A DNA stretch of 64,000 nucleotides from Xenophilus arseniciresistens (GTDB taxonomy: Bacteria > Pseudomonadota > Gammaproteobacteria > Burkholderiales > Burkholderiaceae_C), in contig NZ_JAQIPB010000008.1 of assembly GCF_028023875.1 (NCBI RefSeq), forward strand, positions 1-64,000, read 5' to 3'. Shown here piece after piece: positions 56,897 through 64,000 of this stretch (the stretch's first letter is position 1; the number at the start of each line of letters is the position of its first letter). The notes under the pieces are model-generated. The model saw only the letters and a list, made by a program, of their open reading frames with translations. It was not told the origin of the DNA and did no database searches. The position numbers and the translations under genes were made by a program.

Positions 56897-57358
56897 ATGC
56901 CCTTGTTCGTCGACAACTCACCGCCCGGCCAATGCATCTTCTGCAAGCTGGTGGCGGGCGAAATCCCTGCCGCGCGCGTGTACGAAGATGCGCTGACCCT
57001 GGCCTTCATGGACATCGGCCAGGTCAACCCCGGCCATGTGCTGGTGGCCACCAAGCGGCATGCCGCCACCGTGCTGGACCTGAGCCCCGAGGAGGCCGCC
57101 GCCGTGATGCACACGGCGCAGCGCGTGGCCCGCGCGGCCGAGCAGGCTTTTGCGCCCGACGGGCTGATGCTGGCGCAGTTCAATGGCCGCGCCGCGGGGC
57201 AGACCGTCTTCCACTACCACATGCATGTGGTGCCGCGCCATGATGACGACGGCCTGGGCCTGAGCTGGCGGCGCCAGGATCCGGGCGCCGAAGCACTGCA
57301 GGGCTACGCGGCGCGGCTGCGCGAAGCGCTGGCCGCACCACCCGCCGGCACTGCCTGA
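56897..57358 (+). CDS. HIT-family nucleotide hydrolase
   Basis: A 153-residue histidine-triad protein. The triad is seen in VFHYHMHVVPRH at about residue 108 (HxHxHxx), and the N-terminal zinc-like motif is CIFCKLVAGEIPA. HIT proteins hydrolyse nucleoside phosphoramidates or adenylylated products. It lies between the nucleoside-type ABC operon and the cytosine deaminase, 8 nt before the latter, so a role in nucleotide scavenging is plausible but not shown. Confidence 0.9.
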   Translation: MPLFVDNSPPGQCIFCKLVAGEIPAARVYEDALTLAFMDIGQVNPGHVLVATKRHAATVLDLSPEEAAAVMHTAQRVARAAEQAFAPDGLMLAQFNGRAAGQTVFHYHMHVVPRHDDDGLGLSWRRQDPGAEALQGYAARLREALAAPPAGTA

Positions 57359-57366
57359 GCCGCCCC

Positions 57367-58656
57367 ATGCTCGACCTGCTCATCACCCACGCCAGCCTGC
57401 CTGATGGCCGCACCGACATGTCGGTGGCCGTGGCCGGCGGGCGCATCACCGAAGTGGGCCCGGGCCTGAACCTGCCGGCCCATGAAACCGTGGATGCCGG
57501 CGGCCTGCTGTTGAGCCCGCATTTCTGCGACCCGCACTTCCACATGGACGCGACGCTGAGCTACGGCCTGCCGCGCGTCAACCAGAGCGGCACCCTGCTC
57601 GAAGGCATTGCGCTCTGGGGCGAGCTCAAGCCGCTGCTCAAGGCCGAGGCGCTGATCGAGCGCGCGCTGGCCTACTGCGACTGGGCCGTGGCCAGGGGCC
57701 TGCTGGCCATCCGCACCCATGTGGACACCAGCGACCCCAGCCTGCTGGCCGTCGATGCGCTGCTCGAAGTCAGGCGCCAGGTGGCGCCCTACATCGACCT
57801 GCAGCTCGTCGCCTTTCCGCAGGACGGCGTGCTGCGCACCCAGGGCGGCATGGCCAGCCTCACGCGCGCGCTGGAAAAAGGCGTGGATGTGGTGGGTGGC
57901 ATTCCGCATTTCGAGCGCACCATGGCCGAGGGCGCGGCCAGCGTGAAGCTGCTGTGCGAACTCGCCGCCGAACGCGGCCTGCGCGTGGACATGCACTGCG
58001 ACGAAAGCGACGACCCGCTGTCGCGCCACATCGAGACCCTGGCCTTCGAAACGCAGCGCCTGGGCCTGCAGGGCCGCGTGACGGGCTCGCACTGCACCTC
58101 CATGCACAGCATGGACAACTATTACGTGAGCAAGCTGCTGCCGCTGATCGCCGAGGCCGGCGTGAGCGTGATCGCCAATCCGCTGATCAACATCACGCTG
58201 CAGGGCCGGCATGACAGCTACCCCCGGCGCCGCGGCATGACGCGCGTGCCCGAGCTGCTGGCCGCGGGCGTGAACGTGGCCTTCGGCCATGACTGCGTGA
58301 TGGACCCGTGGTACGGCATGGGCTCGGGCGACATGCTGGAAGTGGCGCACATGGGCCTGCATGTGGCGCAGATGACCAGCCAGCAGGGCATCGGCCAGTG
58401 CTTCGAGGCCGTGACCACCCATGCCGCGCGCCTGATGGGCCTGCAGCGCTACGGCATCGCGCCGGGTTGCGACGCCAGCTTCGTGCTGCTGCAGGCGCGC
58501 GATGCGGTGGAGGCCATCCGCCTGCGCGCCACGCGGCTGAAGGTGTGGCGCCAGGGCCGGCTGCTGGCGCAGACGCCGGCAGCCACGGCGCAACTGCAAC
58601 TGCCGGGCCGGGCAGGCAGCACGGCCTTCATGCCGGCGCGCCCTGCGCAGCCCTGA
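57367..58656 (+). CDS. CodA-like cytosine deaminase (amidohydrolase)
   Basis: A 429-residue amidohydrolase aligned along its length with E. coli CodA. Metal and catalytic motifs are FCDPHFHMDATLS, QLVAFPQDG (substrate glutamine), VDMHCDESDD (metal His and catalytic Glu), SHCTSMHS and FGHDCVMDPW (metal Asp). CodA has Asp-Asp at the last motif; here the second is cysteine, which may shift specificity. Deamination of cytosine gives uracil, the upp substrate of the nearby URC-like genes. Isoguanine or other aminopyrimidines are alternatives. Confidence 0.85.
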   Translation: MLDLLITHASLPDGRTDMSVAVAGGRITEVGPGLNLPAHETVDAGGLLLSPHFCDPHFHMDATLSYGLPRVNQSGTLLEGIALWGELKPLLKAEALIERALAYCDWAVARGLLAIRTHVDTSDPSLLAVDALLEVRRQVAPYIDLQLVAFPQDGVLRTQGGMASLTRALEKGVDVVGGIPHFERTMAEGAASVKLLCELAAERGLRVDMHCDESDDPLSRHIETLAFETQRLGLQGRVTGSHCTSMHSMDNYYVSKLLPLIAEAGVSVIANPLINITLQGRHDSYPRRRGMTRVPELLAAGVNVAFGHDCVMDPWYGMGSGDMLEVAHMGLHVAQMTSQQGIGQCFEAVTTHAARLMGLQRYGIAPGCDASFVLLQARDAVEAIRLRATRLKVWRQGRLLAQTPAATAQLQLPGRAGSTAFMPARPAQP

Positions 58657-58660
58657 ACGC

Positions 58661-59503
58661 TCAGAGCGGCTGCGGCTGCGCCAGCGTGTCCACCATCGCG
58701 CCCAGCGCCGGGCCGCAAGGCAGCGCCACCTTCAGCGCCAGCAGATCGTCGGCCCGCGTGCGGCCCAGGTTGATGGCCGCAATGGGCTTGCCGGCCGCGG
58801 CGGCGGCCTGCACGAACCTGAAGCCCGAATAGACCATCAGCGACGAGCCTGCGACCAGCACCGCATCGCTGGCCTGCACGGCCGCCATGGCCGCCTGCAC
58901 CCGCTCGCGCGGCACGCTTTCGCCAAAGAACACCACATCGGGCTTGAGCAGCCCGCCGCACTGCAGGCAAGGCGGCACTGCGAAGCGCGAGAAATCCTCG
59001 TGCTCCAGATCGGCATCGCCGTCCGGCGCCACGCTGGCACTCAATGCGGCCCAGGCCGGGTTGGCGGCCAGCAGCCGCTCCTGTAGCTGCGCGCGCGGGC
59101 TGCGCGCTTCGCAAGCCATGCAGCGCACGGTGTCGATGCGGCCGTGCAGATCCGACGTGCGCCGGCTGCCGGCTGCGTCATGCAGGCCGTCCACGTTCTG
59201 GGTCAGCAGCAGTTGCACGCGGCCGGCCTGCTCCATCCGTGCCAGCGCGCGGTGCGCGGGGCCGGGCTGCGCCCGCCCCATCACGCGCCAGCCGATCATG
59301 CTGCGCGCCCAGTAGCGCTGGCGCGTGGCCTCGCTGCCCATGAAGGCCTGGTAGGTCACGGGCGGCGTGCGCTTCCAGTCGCCATTGGCATCGCGGTAAT
59401 CGGGAATGCCCGATTCGGTGCTGACGCCCGCGCCCGTGAGCACGAACAGGCGTGGGTGCCGGCGCACGAAGCCGGCCAGATCATCGAGGGTGCTTGTTGG
59501 CAT
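58661..59503 (-). CDS. Sir2-family NAD-dependent protein deacylase
   Basis: A 280-residue sirtuin. NAD-binding motifs are LTGAGVSTESGIPDYRD (about residue 21) and LTQNVDGLHDAAGS. The acid-base histidine is in DLHGRIDTVRCMAC and four zinc cysteines are in CMAC and CLQC. VFFGESVPRE and VAGSSLMVYSGFRFV are further Sir2 segments. It removes acyl groups from lysine with NAD+. The start is ATG 59503 (an ATG 12 nt upstream is possible). It ends 4 nt from codA in convergent orientation. Confidence 0.92.
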   Translation of the reverse strand: MPTSTLDDLAGFVRRHPRLFVLTGAGVSTESGIPDYRDANGDWKRTPPVTYQAFMGSEATRQRYWARSMIGWRVMGRAQPGPAHRALARMEQAGRVQLLLTQNVDGLHDAAGSRRTSDLHGRIDTVRCMACEARSPRAQLQERLLAANPAWAALSASVAPDGDADLEHEDFSRFAVPPCLQCGGLLKPDVVFFGESVPRERVQAAMAAVQASDAVLVAGSSLMVYSGFRFVQAAAAAGKPIAAINLGRTRADDLLALKVALPCGPALGAMVDTLAQPQPL

Positions 59504-59538
59504 GGGCGGCAGCATAGGCCAGCCGCGCGGCGGTTGCA

Positions 59539-60537
59539 TCAGTCGAGCACGGCCCCGGACTGTTTGACCAGTTGCTGGTGCTTGGCCAGCTCGGCCTGGA
59601 AGAAGGCCGGCGCCTCGGCCGGCCCCTTGTCGAGCACCATCAGGCCCTGGCCGACGATGGCGGCCTGCGCTTCGGGCGAGGCCAGGGCCGTCTTCACGGC
59701 GGCGGCATGGCTGTCGACCACGGCCTTGGGCAGGCCGGCCGGGCCGACCAGCGCGATCCAGGCATCGAAGCTGTAGTTGGGCACGCCGGCCTCGGCCAGC
59801 GTGGGCACTTCGGGCAGCGCGGCCGAGCGCGTGGGGGTGGAGATGGCCAGCGCACGCAACTGCCCCGTCTTGATCTGCCCCGCCACCTGGGACACCGAGA
59901 CGAAACCCAACTGCACCTGGCCGCCGATCAGGTCGGTGATCAGCGGCCCGGTGCCGCGGTAAGGCACATGCTTCATGTCGATGCCCGTCTGCGAGACCAG
60001 CAACTGCGCCGCCAGGTGCAGGGTGCTGCCGTTGCCGGCCGAGCCGTAGTTCAGCGTGGCGGGGTGCGCCTTGGCATGGGCCAGCAGCTCCCGCACGTTG
60101 TGCACCGGCAGCTTGGGGTTGACCACCAGCGCCAGCGGCACCGTGGCCAATACGGCGATGGGCGTGATGTCCTTGAGGCTGTCGTAGGGAATGGTCTTGT
60201 AGATGCCCGGGTTGATCACATGGTTCGACGAGATCATGCCCACCGTGAGCCCGTCCCTGGCGGCCTTGACGATCTGCGTGGTGCCGGTGATGCCGCCCGC
60301 GCCTGGAAGGTTTTCCACCACCACCGGGTGGCCCGTGGCGCGGCCGAATCCCGGCCCCAGCGCCCGCGCCACCGCATCGACCGTGGAGCCCGCGGCCAGC
60401 GGCACGATCACGCGCAGGGGCCGGTCTGACTGGGCCCATGCACCTGGGGACGCGCCCAGGGACGCCATGCCTATCGCCGCGCCCAGCAGCGCGCCGAAGC
60501 ATCGCCGCGAAAAGGGGGTGCTCTTGTTGTTCATCAT
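59539..60537 (-). CDS. Bug/TctC-type periplasmic solute-binding receptor
   Basis: A 332-residue Bug receptor with a signal peptide (cleavage near AWA-Q36), LRVIVPLAAGSTVDAVARAL and NLPGAGGITGTTQIVKAARD. The start codon pair ATGATG follows GGAGA and overlaps the aconitase-family stop by 4 nt, so both are co-translated. That tie suggests the receptor captures a di- or tricarboxylate or hydroxy acid that the enzyme then isomerises. No TctAB genes adjoin. Confidence 0.87.
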   Translation of the reverse strand: MMNNKSTPFSRRCFGALLGAAIGMASLGASPGAWAQSDRPLRVIVPLAAGSTVDAVARALGPGFGRATGHPVVVENLPGAGGITGTTQIVKAARDGLTVGMISSNHVINPGIYKTIPYDSLKDITPIAVLATVPLALVVNPKLPVHNVRELLAHAKAHPATLNYGSAGNGSTLHLAAQLLVSQTGIDMKHVPYRGTGPLITDLIGGQVQLGFVSVSQVAGQIKTGQLRALAISTPTRSAALPEVPTLAEAGVPNYSFDAWIALVGPAGLPKAVVDSHAAAVKTALASPEAQAAIVGQGLMVLDKGPAEAPAFFQAELAKHQQLVKQSGAVLD

Positions 60538-62591
60538 GTGTTGTCTCCGTCTTGGGGGGCTGAAAGCCGCTTCCTGAGTTCTTCGAACGAGACCAGCTCG
60601 CCCGCGATGGCGCTGGCCGCCACCGTGGCGGGGCTGGCCAGCCACACGCTGCCCGGCCCGCCGCGGCCCGGGAAGTTGCGGTTGATCGCGCTCACCGTGA
60701 CCTGCTCTGCCCGGCTGGAGCCGCCGGGCCCGCAGTTGCCGCAGGCGCCGCAAGAGGGCTGCAGCATGCGCGCGCCCACGCGCTCGAAGGCGTCGAGGTA
60801 GCCGGCCGAGGTGCAGTGCTCGCGCACGGCCGTGGTGCCGAACTGCAGGAACAGTTGCACGCCCGGCGCCACGCGCAGGCCGCGGTCTGCCGCCCAGCGC
60901 AGCACGGCGTGGTAGTGCTCGAAGTCTTCGCGCTTGCCCGCGGTGCAGGAGCCGCCGTAGGCGATGTCGATGCGCACGGTTTTTGGCAATTGATCGACCG
61001 GCAGGCCGTTGCCCGGATCGCCGGGCGCCGCCACCATGGCCGGCACGGCCGCGCAGTCGATGTGCAGGATTTGCGCATACGGCGCGTCCTCGTCGCTGTG
61101 CATCCAGGGCTCGATCACGAAATCGATGCCGCGCCGCTCGCGCAGGAAGCGCACCGTTTCGGCATCGGGCGCCACGATGCCGGTGAAGCCGCCCAGCTCG
61201 GCCGTCATGTTGGTCAGGGTGGCGCGCTCGTCGGTGCTCATCAGCGCCACCGCCGGGCCGCAGAACTCGAAGACCTTGCCCAGCCCGTCGCCCTCGCGGA
61301 TGCCTGGCTGCGCCAGCAGGTGCAGCACCACGTCCTTGGCCGTCACGCCAGGCGCCAGCGCGCCGCCGAGCCAGACGCGGATGCTCTGCGGCAGCGTCAT
61401 GCGCACCGCGCCCGTGACAAAGGCATTGGCCATGTCGGTCGTGCCCACACCGAAGGCCACGCAGCCCAGCGCGCCACTGTGCGGCGTGTGCGAATCGGTG
61501 CCCACCACCAGTTGGCCAGGCAAGGCGTAGTGCTCGGTCATCATCGCGTGCGAGATGCCGGCCACGTTGCGGCCGTCGTCGTGCGCGGCCTCCTGCTCGG
61601 TCAGCGTGCGGTGCGTGCGCAGGCCATAGTGCCCGGCAAAGTCGCGCTGGGCCTGGACCATGCGCCGCACCTGCGGCACCAGGCCGCCGCGCACGTGAGC
61701 CGGGCTTTCATCCACGTAGGAGGTGTGGTCCTCGAACACGAGGATGGACTGCGGATCGTGCAGGCGCAGCGGGCGCCCGAAGCGCTCATGCAGCATGTGG
61801 GCCGCCATGCCGGTGTAGTACTCGTGGATGAAGCGCCAGTCCGCACGCACGAAGGCGCCGTCGCCCGGGCCGGGGTTGGCGGGCGTGGCGGCCGTGGCCA
61901 GCGCGTGCCTTTGCACGATCTTCTCGAACAGGGTCATGGGCCGCGTGGGCGCACGGGCTGTGTCACGCACATCGCGGACCTCTCGCACATCCCGCAGGTG
62001 GGCCTGGCCGAATCGCAGCAGCCCGCCGCCGCGCAGGATCGCGGCCGCAAGCGCGTCGCGGCCGGCCACCAGTTCGTCCCACGCGATGGCCTCACCAGCC
62101 TCGATGCGCGGGATCAACCCGAAATCGGTCGAGGTGATCAGGCCGATGTTGTCTGCGTTCTGGCGGTAGATGCGTTCAAAGCTTTCGGCGATCACCAGGC
62201 GCACGCCGGCCAGCACTTCGGCGCGCGGGCTGTGTTCACGCGACGAGCCCTTGCCATAGCGCTTGCCGGCCACCACCACCTCGATGCCGCTGCTGCGCAT
62301 CGCATCGACGCCAATCGGCACATTGCCCTGCGCCGCAAAGCCCAGGTACGGGTAGCGCCCGAGCTGCTCGTCGAAGTGCATCAGGATCGACAGCGGCGTG
62401 ATCTCGTCGGTCGAGATGTCGTCGCGCAGCGGCAGGGCCTGGGCCAGCGTCAGGTGCTGGCCTGCCAGCGCGGCACGCACGGCGTCCGGCGACTGGCTGA
62501 AGTAGAGAACGCGGGGGGCGAAACGCAGCGAAGCGGGCACCTCGGCTGGCCCGCTGCCGTCGGCATCATCATCAGGGATCGTGGCTGGCAT
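60534..62591 (-). CDS. Aconitase-family hydro-lyase with swivel domain at the N-terminus
   Basis: A 685-residue aconitase-superfamily enzyme in swapped domain order. The swivel (LeuD-like) domain comes first (about residues 40-210; PLRDDISTDEITPLSIL, GKGSSREHSPRAEVLAGVRL). The catalytic (LeuC-like) part follows (about 225-680; VVGTDSHTPHSGALGCVAFG). 4Fe-4S cysteines are in YGGSCTAGKRED and QPSCGACGNCGPGG. Normal aconitases have the swivel last. It is paired with a Bug receptor and preceded by a LysR gene. The substrate, a 2- or 3-hydroxy acid or tricarboxylate, is unknown. Confidence 0.82.
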   Translation of the reverse strand: MPATIPDDDADGSGPAEVPASLRFAPRVLYFSQSPDAVRAALAGQHLTLAQALPLRDDISTDEITPLSILMHFDEQLGRYPYLGFAAQGNVPIGVDAMRSSGIEVVVAGKRYGKGSSREHSPRAEVLAGVRLVIAESFERIYRQNADNIGLITSTDFGLIPRIEAGEAIAWDELVAGRDALAAAILRGGGLLRFGQAHLRDVREVRDVRDTARAPTRPMTLFEKIVQRHALATAATPANPGPGDGAFVRADWRFIHEYYTGMAAHMLHERFGRPLRLHDPQSILVFEDHTSYVDESPAHVRGGLVPQVRRMVQAQRDFAGHYGLRTHRTLTEQEAAHDDGRNVAGISHAMMTEHYALPGQLVVGTDSHTPHSGALGCVAFGVGTTDMANAFVTGAVRMTLPQSIRVWLGGALAPGVTAKDVVLHLLAQPGIREGDGLGKVFEFCGPAVALMSTDERATLTNMTAELGGFTGIVAPDAETVRFLRERRGIDFVIEPWMHSDEDAPYAQILHIDCAAVPAMVAAPGDPGNGLPVDQLPKTVRIDIAYGGSCTAGKREDFEHYHAVLRWAADRGLRVAPGVQLFLQFGTTAVREHCTSAGYLDAFERVGARMLQPSCGACGNCGPGGSSRAEQVTVSAINRNFPGRGGPGSVWLASPATVAASAIAGELVSFEELRKRLSAPQDGDNT

Positions 62592-62672
62592 GGGCCGATC
62601 TTGCGATCAGCACCCTGCCCTGCGGAAGCGCGAACTCGGCACAGGGGGTCGCGCGAACGCAGAGATCCGGAA

Positions 62673-63557
62673 TTACCCTTGAAGGCTGTCGATCAGCGCC
62701 TGCACGGCCCGCGGCTGCGGCTGGCGGCGCAGGGCATGCAGCGCCAGCTCGCGCGCGGCCCAGGGCTCGCGCAGCGGCAGGCGCACGAAGCGCGAGGCGC
62801 CCGCATAGGCCGAAGCCGCGCTCTGCGGAATGATGGCAATGCCCAGGCCCGCTTCGACCATGCGGCAGACCGCATCGAAGCTGCTGACCCAGACCTGCGG
62901 CGCAAAAGGCTGATGCAGGGCCTCGGACCGCTCGTGCAGCAGGCGGTCGAGCGCGCCGCCCTGGTGGACGCCGATCACGGGCTCGCGCAGCACTTCGGCA
63001 AAGCCCAGCGCGCTGTGGCCGGCCAGCGCATGCTCGCCCGGCAGGATCACCTGCAGCGGGTCGCTCGCGAAGAACCAGCTCTGCAGACCGGCCGGCACCG
63101 GCGTCTGCACGCCGATGCCCACATCGGCCCGGTCGTCGAGGCAGGCGCGGATCACGTCGCGCGTGTCGGCTTCATGCAGTTGCACCTGCGCGCCCGGATG
63201 CAGGGCCATGAAGCTGCGCAGGCGCTCGGGCAGAAAGCCCACCACCGCCGACATGTTGGCGTACAGCCGCACCGTGCCGCGCACCTCGCCGCCCAGGTCC
63301 TGCACTTCGCGCAGCAGCGATTGCAGCTCTTCCTCCATTCGAACGCCGCGCGCATACACCACGCGCCCCGCGTCCGTCAGGCTCACCCCGCGCGCCGAGC
63401 GCACCAGCAGCGCCGTGCCGAAGGAATGCTCCAGATCCGACAGGCGCCGCCCCAGCGCCGAAGCCGCAATGTGCTCCTGCTGCGCCGCGCGCACGATCGA
63501 GCCCGCCTGCGCGGCGGTGATGAACAGCCGGATGTTGTAGGGGTCGATTCGGCGCAT
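62673..63557 (-). CDS. LysR-family regulator of the aconitase/Bug operon
   Basis: A 294-residue LysR protein. The helix-turn-helix is at about residues 8-60 (ITAAQAGSIVRAAQQEHIAA) and the effector domain at about 90-290. It lies 81 nt upstream of the aconitase-family gene in the same direction, so it may be co-transcribed with or control that operon. Its own promoter would be in the 133-nt gap that also holds a strong hairpin. The effector is unknown. Confidence 0.87.
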   Translation of the reverse strand: MRRIDPYNIRLFITAAQAGSIVRAAQQEHIAASALGRRLSDLEHSFGTALLVRSARGVSLTDAGRVVYARGVRMEEELQSLLREVQDLGGEVRGTVRLYANMSAVVGFLPERLRSFMALHPGAQVQLHEADTRDVIRACLDDRADVGIGVQTPVPAGLQSWFFASDPLQVILPGEHALAGHSALGFAEVLREPVIGVHQGGALDRLLHERSEALHQPFAPQVWVSSFDAVCRMVEAGLGIAIIPQSAASAYAGASRFVRLPLREPWAARELALHALRRQPQPRAVQALIDSLQG

Positions 63558-63592
63558 GGAAGGGCGGATGGTAGCGGGGCGTTCAACCGCCA

Positions 63593-63628
63593 GCGTGCCC
63601 TGACCGTCGCTGCGCGGTCAGGGCACGC
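63593..63628. terminator. Perfect 14-base hairpin between LysR and OmpA-like genes
   Basis: GCGTGCCCTGACCG (63593-63606) pairs perfectly with 63615-63628 over an 8-base loop. It lies downstream of the OmpA-like gene and upstream of the LysR gene on the minus strand. No T-run follows on either strand, so it may act as a factor-assisted terminator or mRNA-end stabiliser. Confidence 0.5.
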
Positions 63629-63690
63629 GCAGCATCGGCATCACGCAGCACGGCCGGCAGCAGTGCGGGCCTGCGCGTATTGCGCGCTGG

Positions 63691-64000
63691 TTAGGGAACG
63701 TCCATGCATGTTGACCCTGCAGTGGACGATGCCTCATTGCGACGAAAGCGACACGAATTAATCATTCCCACTGCTTCGATCTCCACACGGCGATTCCTTG
63801 TGGAACCAACTTCGTCGACCAGTTGCCTGGCTCCAAAGCCCTCTACAAATATCCGATCCAACGGAATCCCAAGCCGTACTAGCTGATCCTTGACCCTATT
63901 CGCTCGTCTACAAGATAGACCATGAAGCTCGTTGAATGCCGCTTCCGCCACATCGGCATGGCCGACAACGATCATCATTTCAAGTTCACAAGGCTGTGCA
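63691..64000 (-). CDS. OmpA-like C-terminal domain protein, truncated by window edge
   Basis: The C-terminal about 102 residues of an OmpA/MotB peptidoglycan-binding domain: IVVGHADVAEAAFNELHGLS, SCRRANRVKDQLVRLGIP, GFGARQLVD and the closing NRRVEIEAVG. The frame is open to the window edge, so the real start is outside. The shown ATGs at 63978 are internal. About 24 residues after NRRVEI are not typical of the domain. G+C is lower than in the flanking genes. It could be a Pal/OmpA lipoprotein or a secretion-system TssL/OmpA-type protein. Confidence 0.7.
   Translation of the reverse strand, partial: AQPCELEMMIVVGHADVAEAAFNELHGLSCRRANRVKDQLVRLGIPLDRIFVEGFGARQLVDEVGSTRNRRVEIEAVGMINSCRFRRNEASSTAGSTCMDVP

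Overview
The window is about 64 kb of G+C-rich chromosome. It has strong third-position GC bias, few and short intergenic gaps, and many ATGA/GTGA start-stop overlaps. Gene content and order (ribE-ribBX-ribH-nusB, holB-pilZ-tatD, ybgC-tolQRA, DUF692/DUF2063 operon, solitary Bug-type solute receptors) point to a betaproteobacterium of the order Burkholderiales, most likely family Comamonadaceae. That placement is inferred from protein family and synteny, not from a marker gene. I saw no rRNA, tRNA, CRISPR array, complete insertion sequence or prophage, and no gene-free stretch longer than 300 bases; the longest gap is 13357-13486/13569.

Region 1 (1-12.2 kb) is an alicyclic-acid catabolic locus. 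A MarR regulator (BadR-like) faces badH, badI, aliB and aliA. These are followed by a Bug-type receptor, badK, a second acyl-CoA dehydrogenase, etfB, etfA and a PcaF-type thiolase. Together they would activate cyclohexanecarboxylate to its CoA ester, desaturate and hydrate it, oxidise it to the 2-keto ester, cleave the ring to pimeloyl-CoA and start beta-oxidation. The thiolase carries an in-frame TAA at codon 197. Region 2 (12.2-17.4 kb) holds an iron-type alcohol dehydrogenase, an HSL-type esterase, a thioesterase-acetyltransferase fusion, a secreted protein of unknown function and ygfZ.

Region 3 (17.5-32.8 kb) is housekeeping: mltG-tmk-holB-pilZ-tatD-ankyrin, the riboflavin genes with nusB, an aminotransferase, ybgC-tolQRA without tolB/pal, and dnaE on the other strand. 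Region 4 (32.9-34.0 kb) is a lower-G+C two-gene insert. It encodes a leaderless amidase overlapping a small exported protein, which looks like a toxin/effector-immunity pair. Region 5 (34.0-43.3 kb) has trhO, two pirins with a flavodoxin-fold quinone reductase and a DoxX protein beside a LysR gene with a near-ideal operator, then a renalase-like oxidoreductase, gluQRS, trmB and a membrane hydrolase.

Region 6 (43.4-47.1 kb) is an ECF sigma factor with its NrsF-type membrane anti-sigma, divergent from a four-gene bufferin operon (bufA1-bufB-bufC-DoxX). The intergenic region carries two divergent copies of the same promoter, GTAACC-N16-CGAA, one for each operon. This reads as a self-contained metal-responsive RiPP metallophore system.

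Region 7 (47.9-58.7 kb) looks like a pyrimidine acquisition and catabolism island. It has homologues of the yeast URC pathway (URC1-like GTP cyclohydrolase II, URC4/DUF1688, uracil phosphoribosyltransferase), then a BMP-type ABC importer with a lipoprotein nucleosidase, a HIT protein and a CodA-like cytosine deaminase. Region 8 (58.7-64 kb, minus strand) has a sirtuin, a Bug receptor overlapping a domain-swapped aconitase-family enzyme, a LysR regulator, and the C-terminal end of an OmpA-type protein cut by the window edge.
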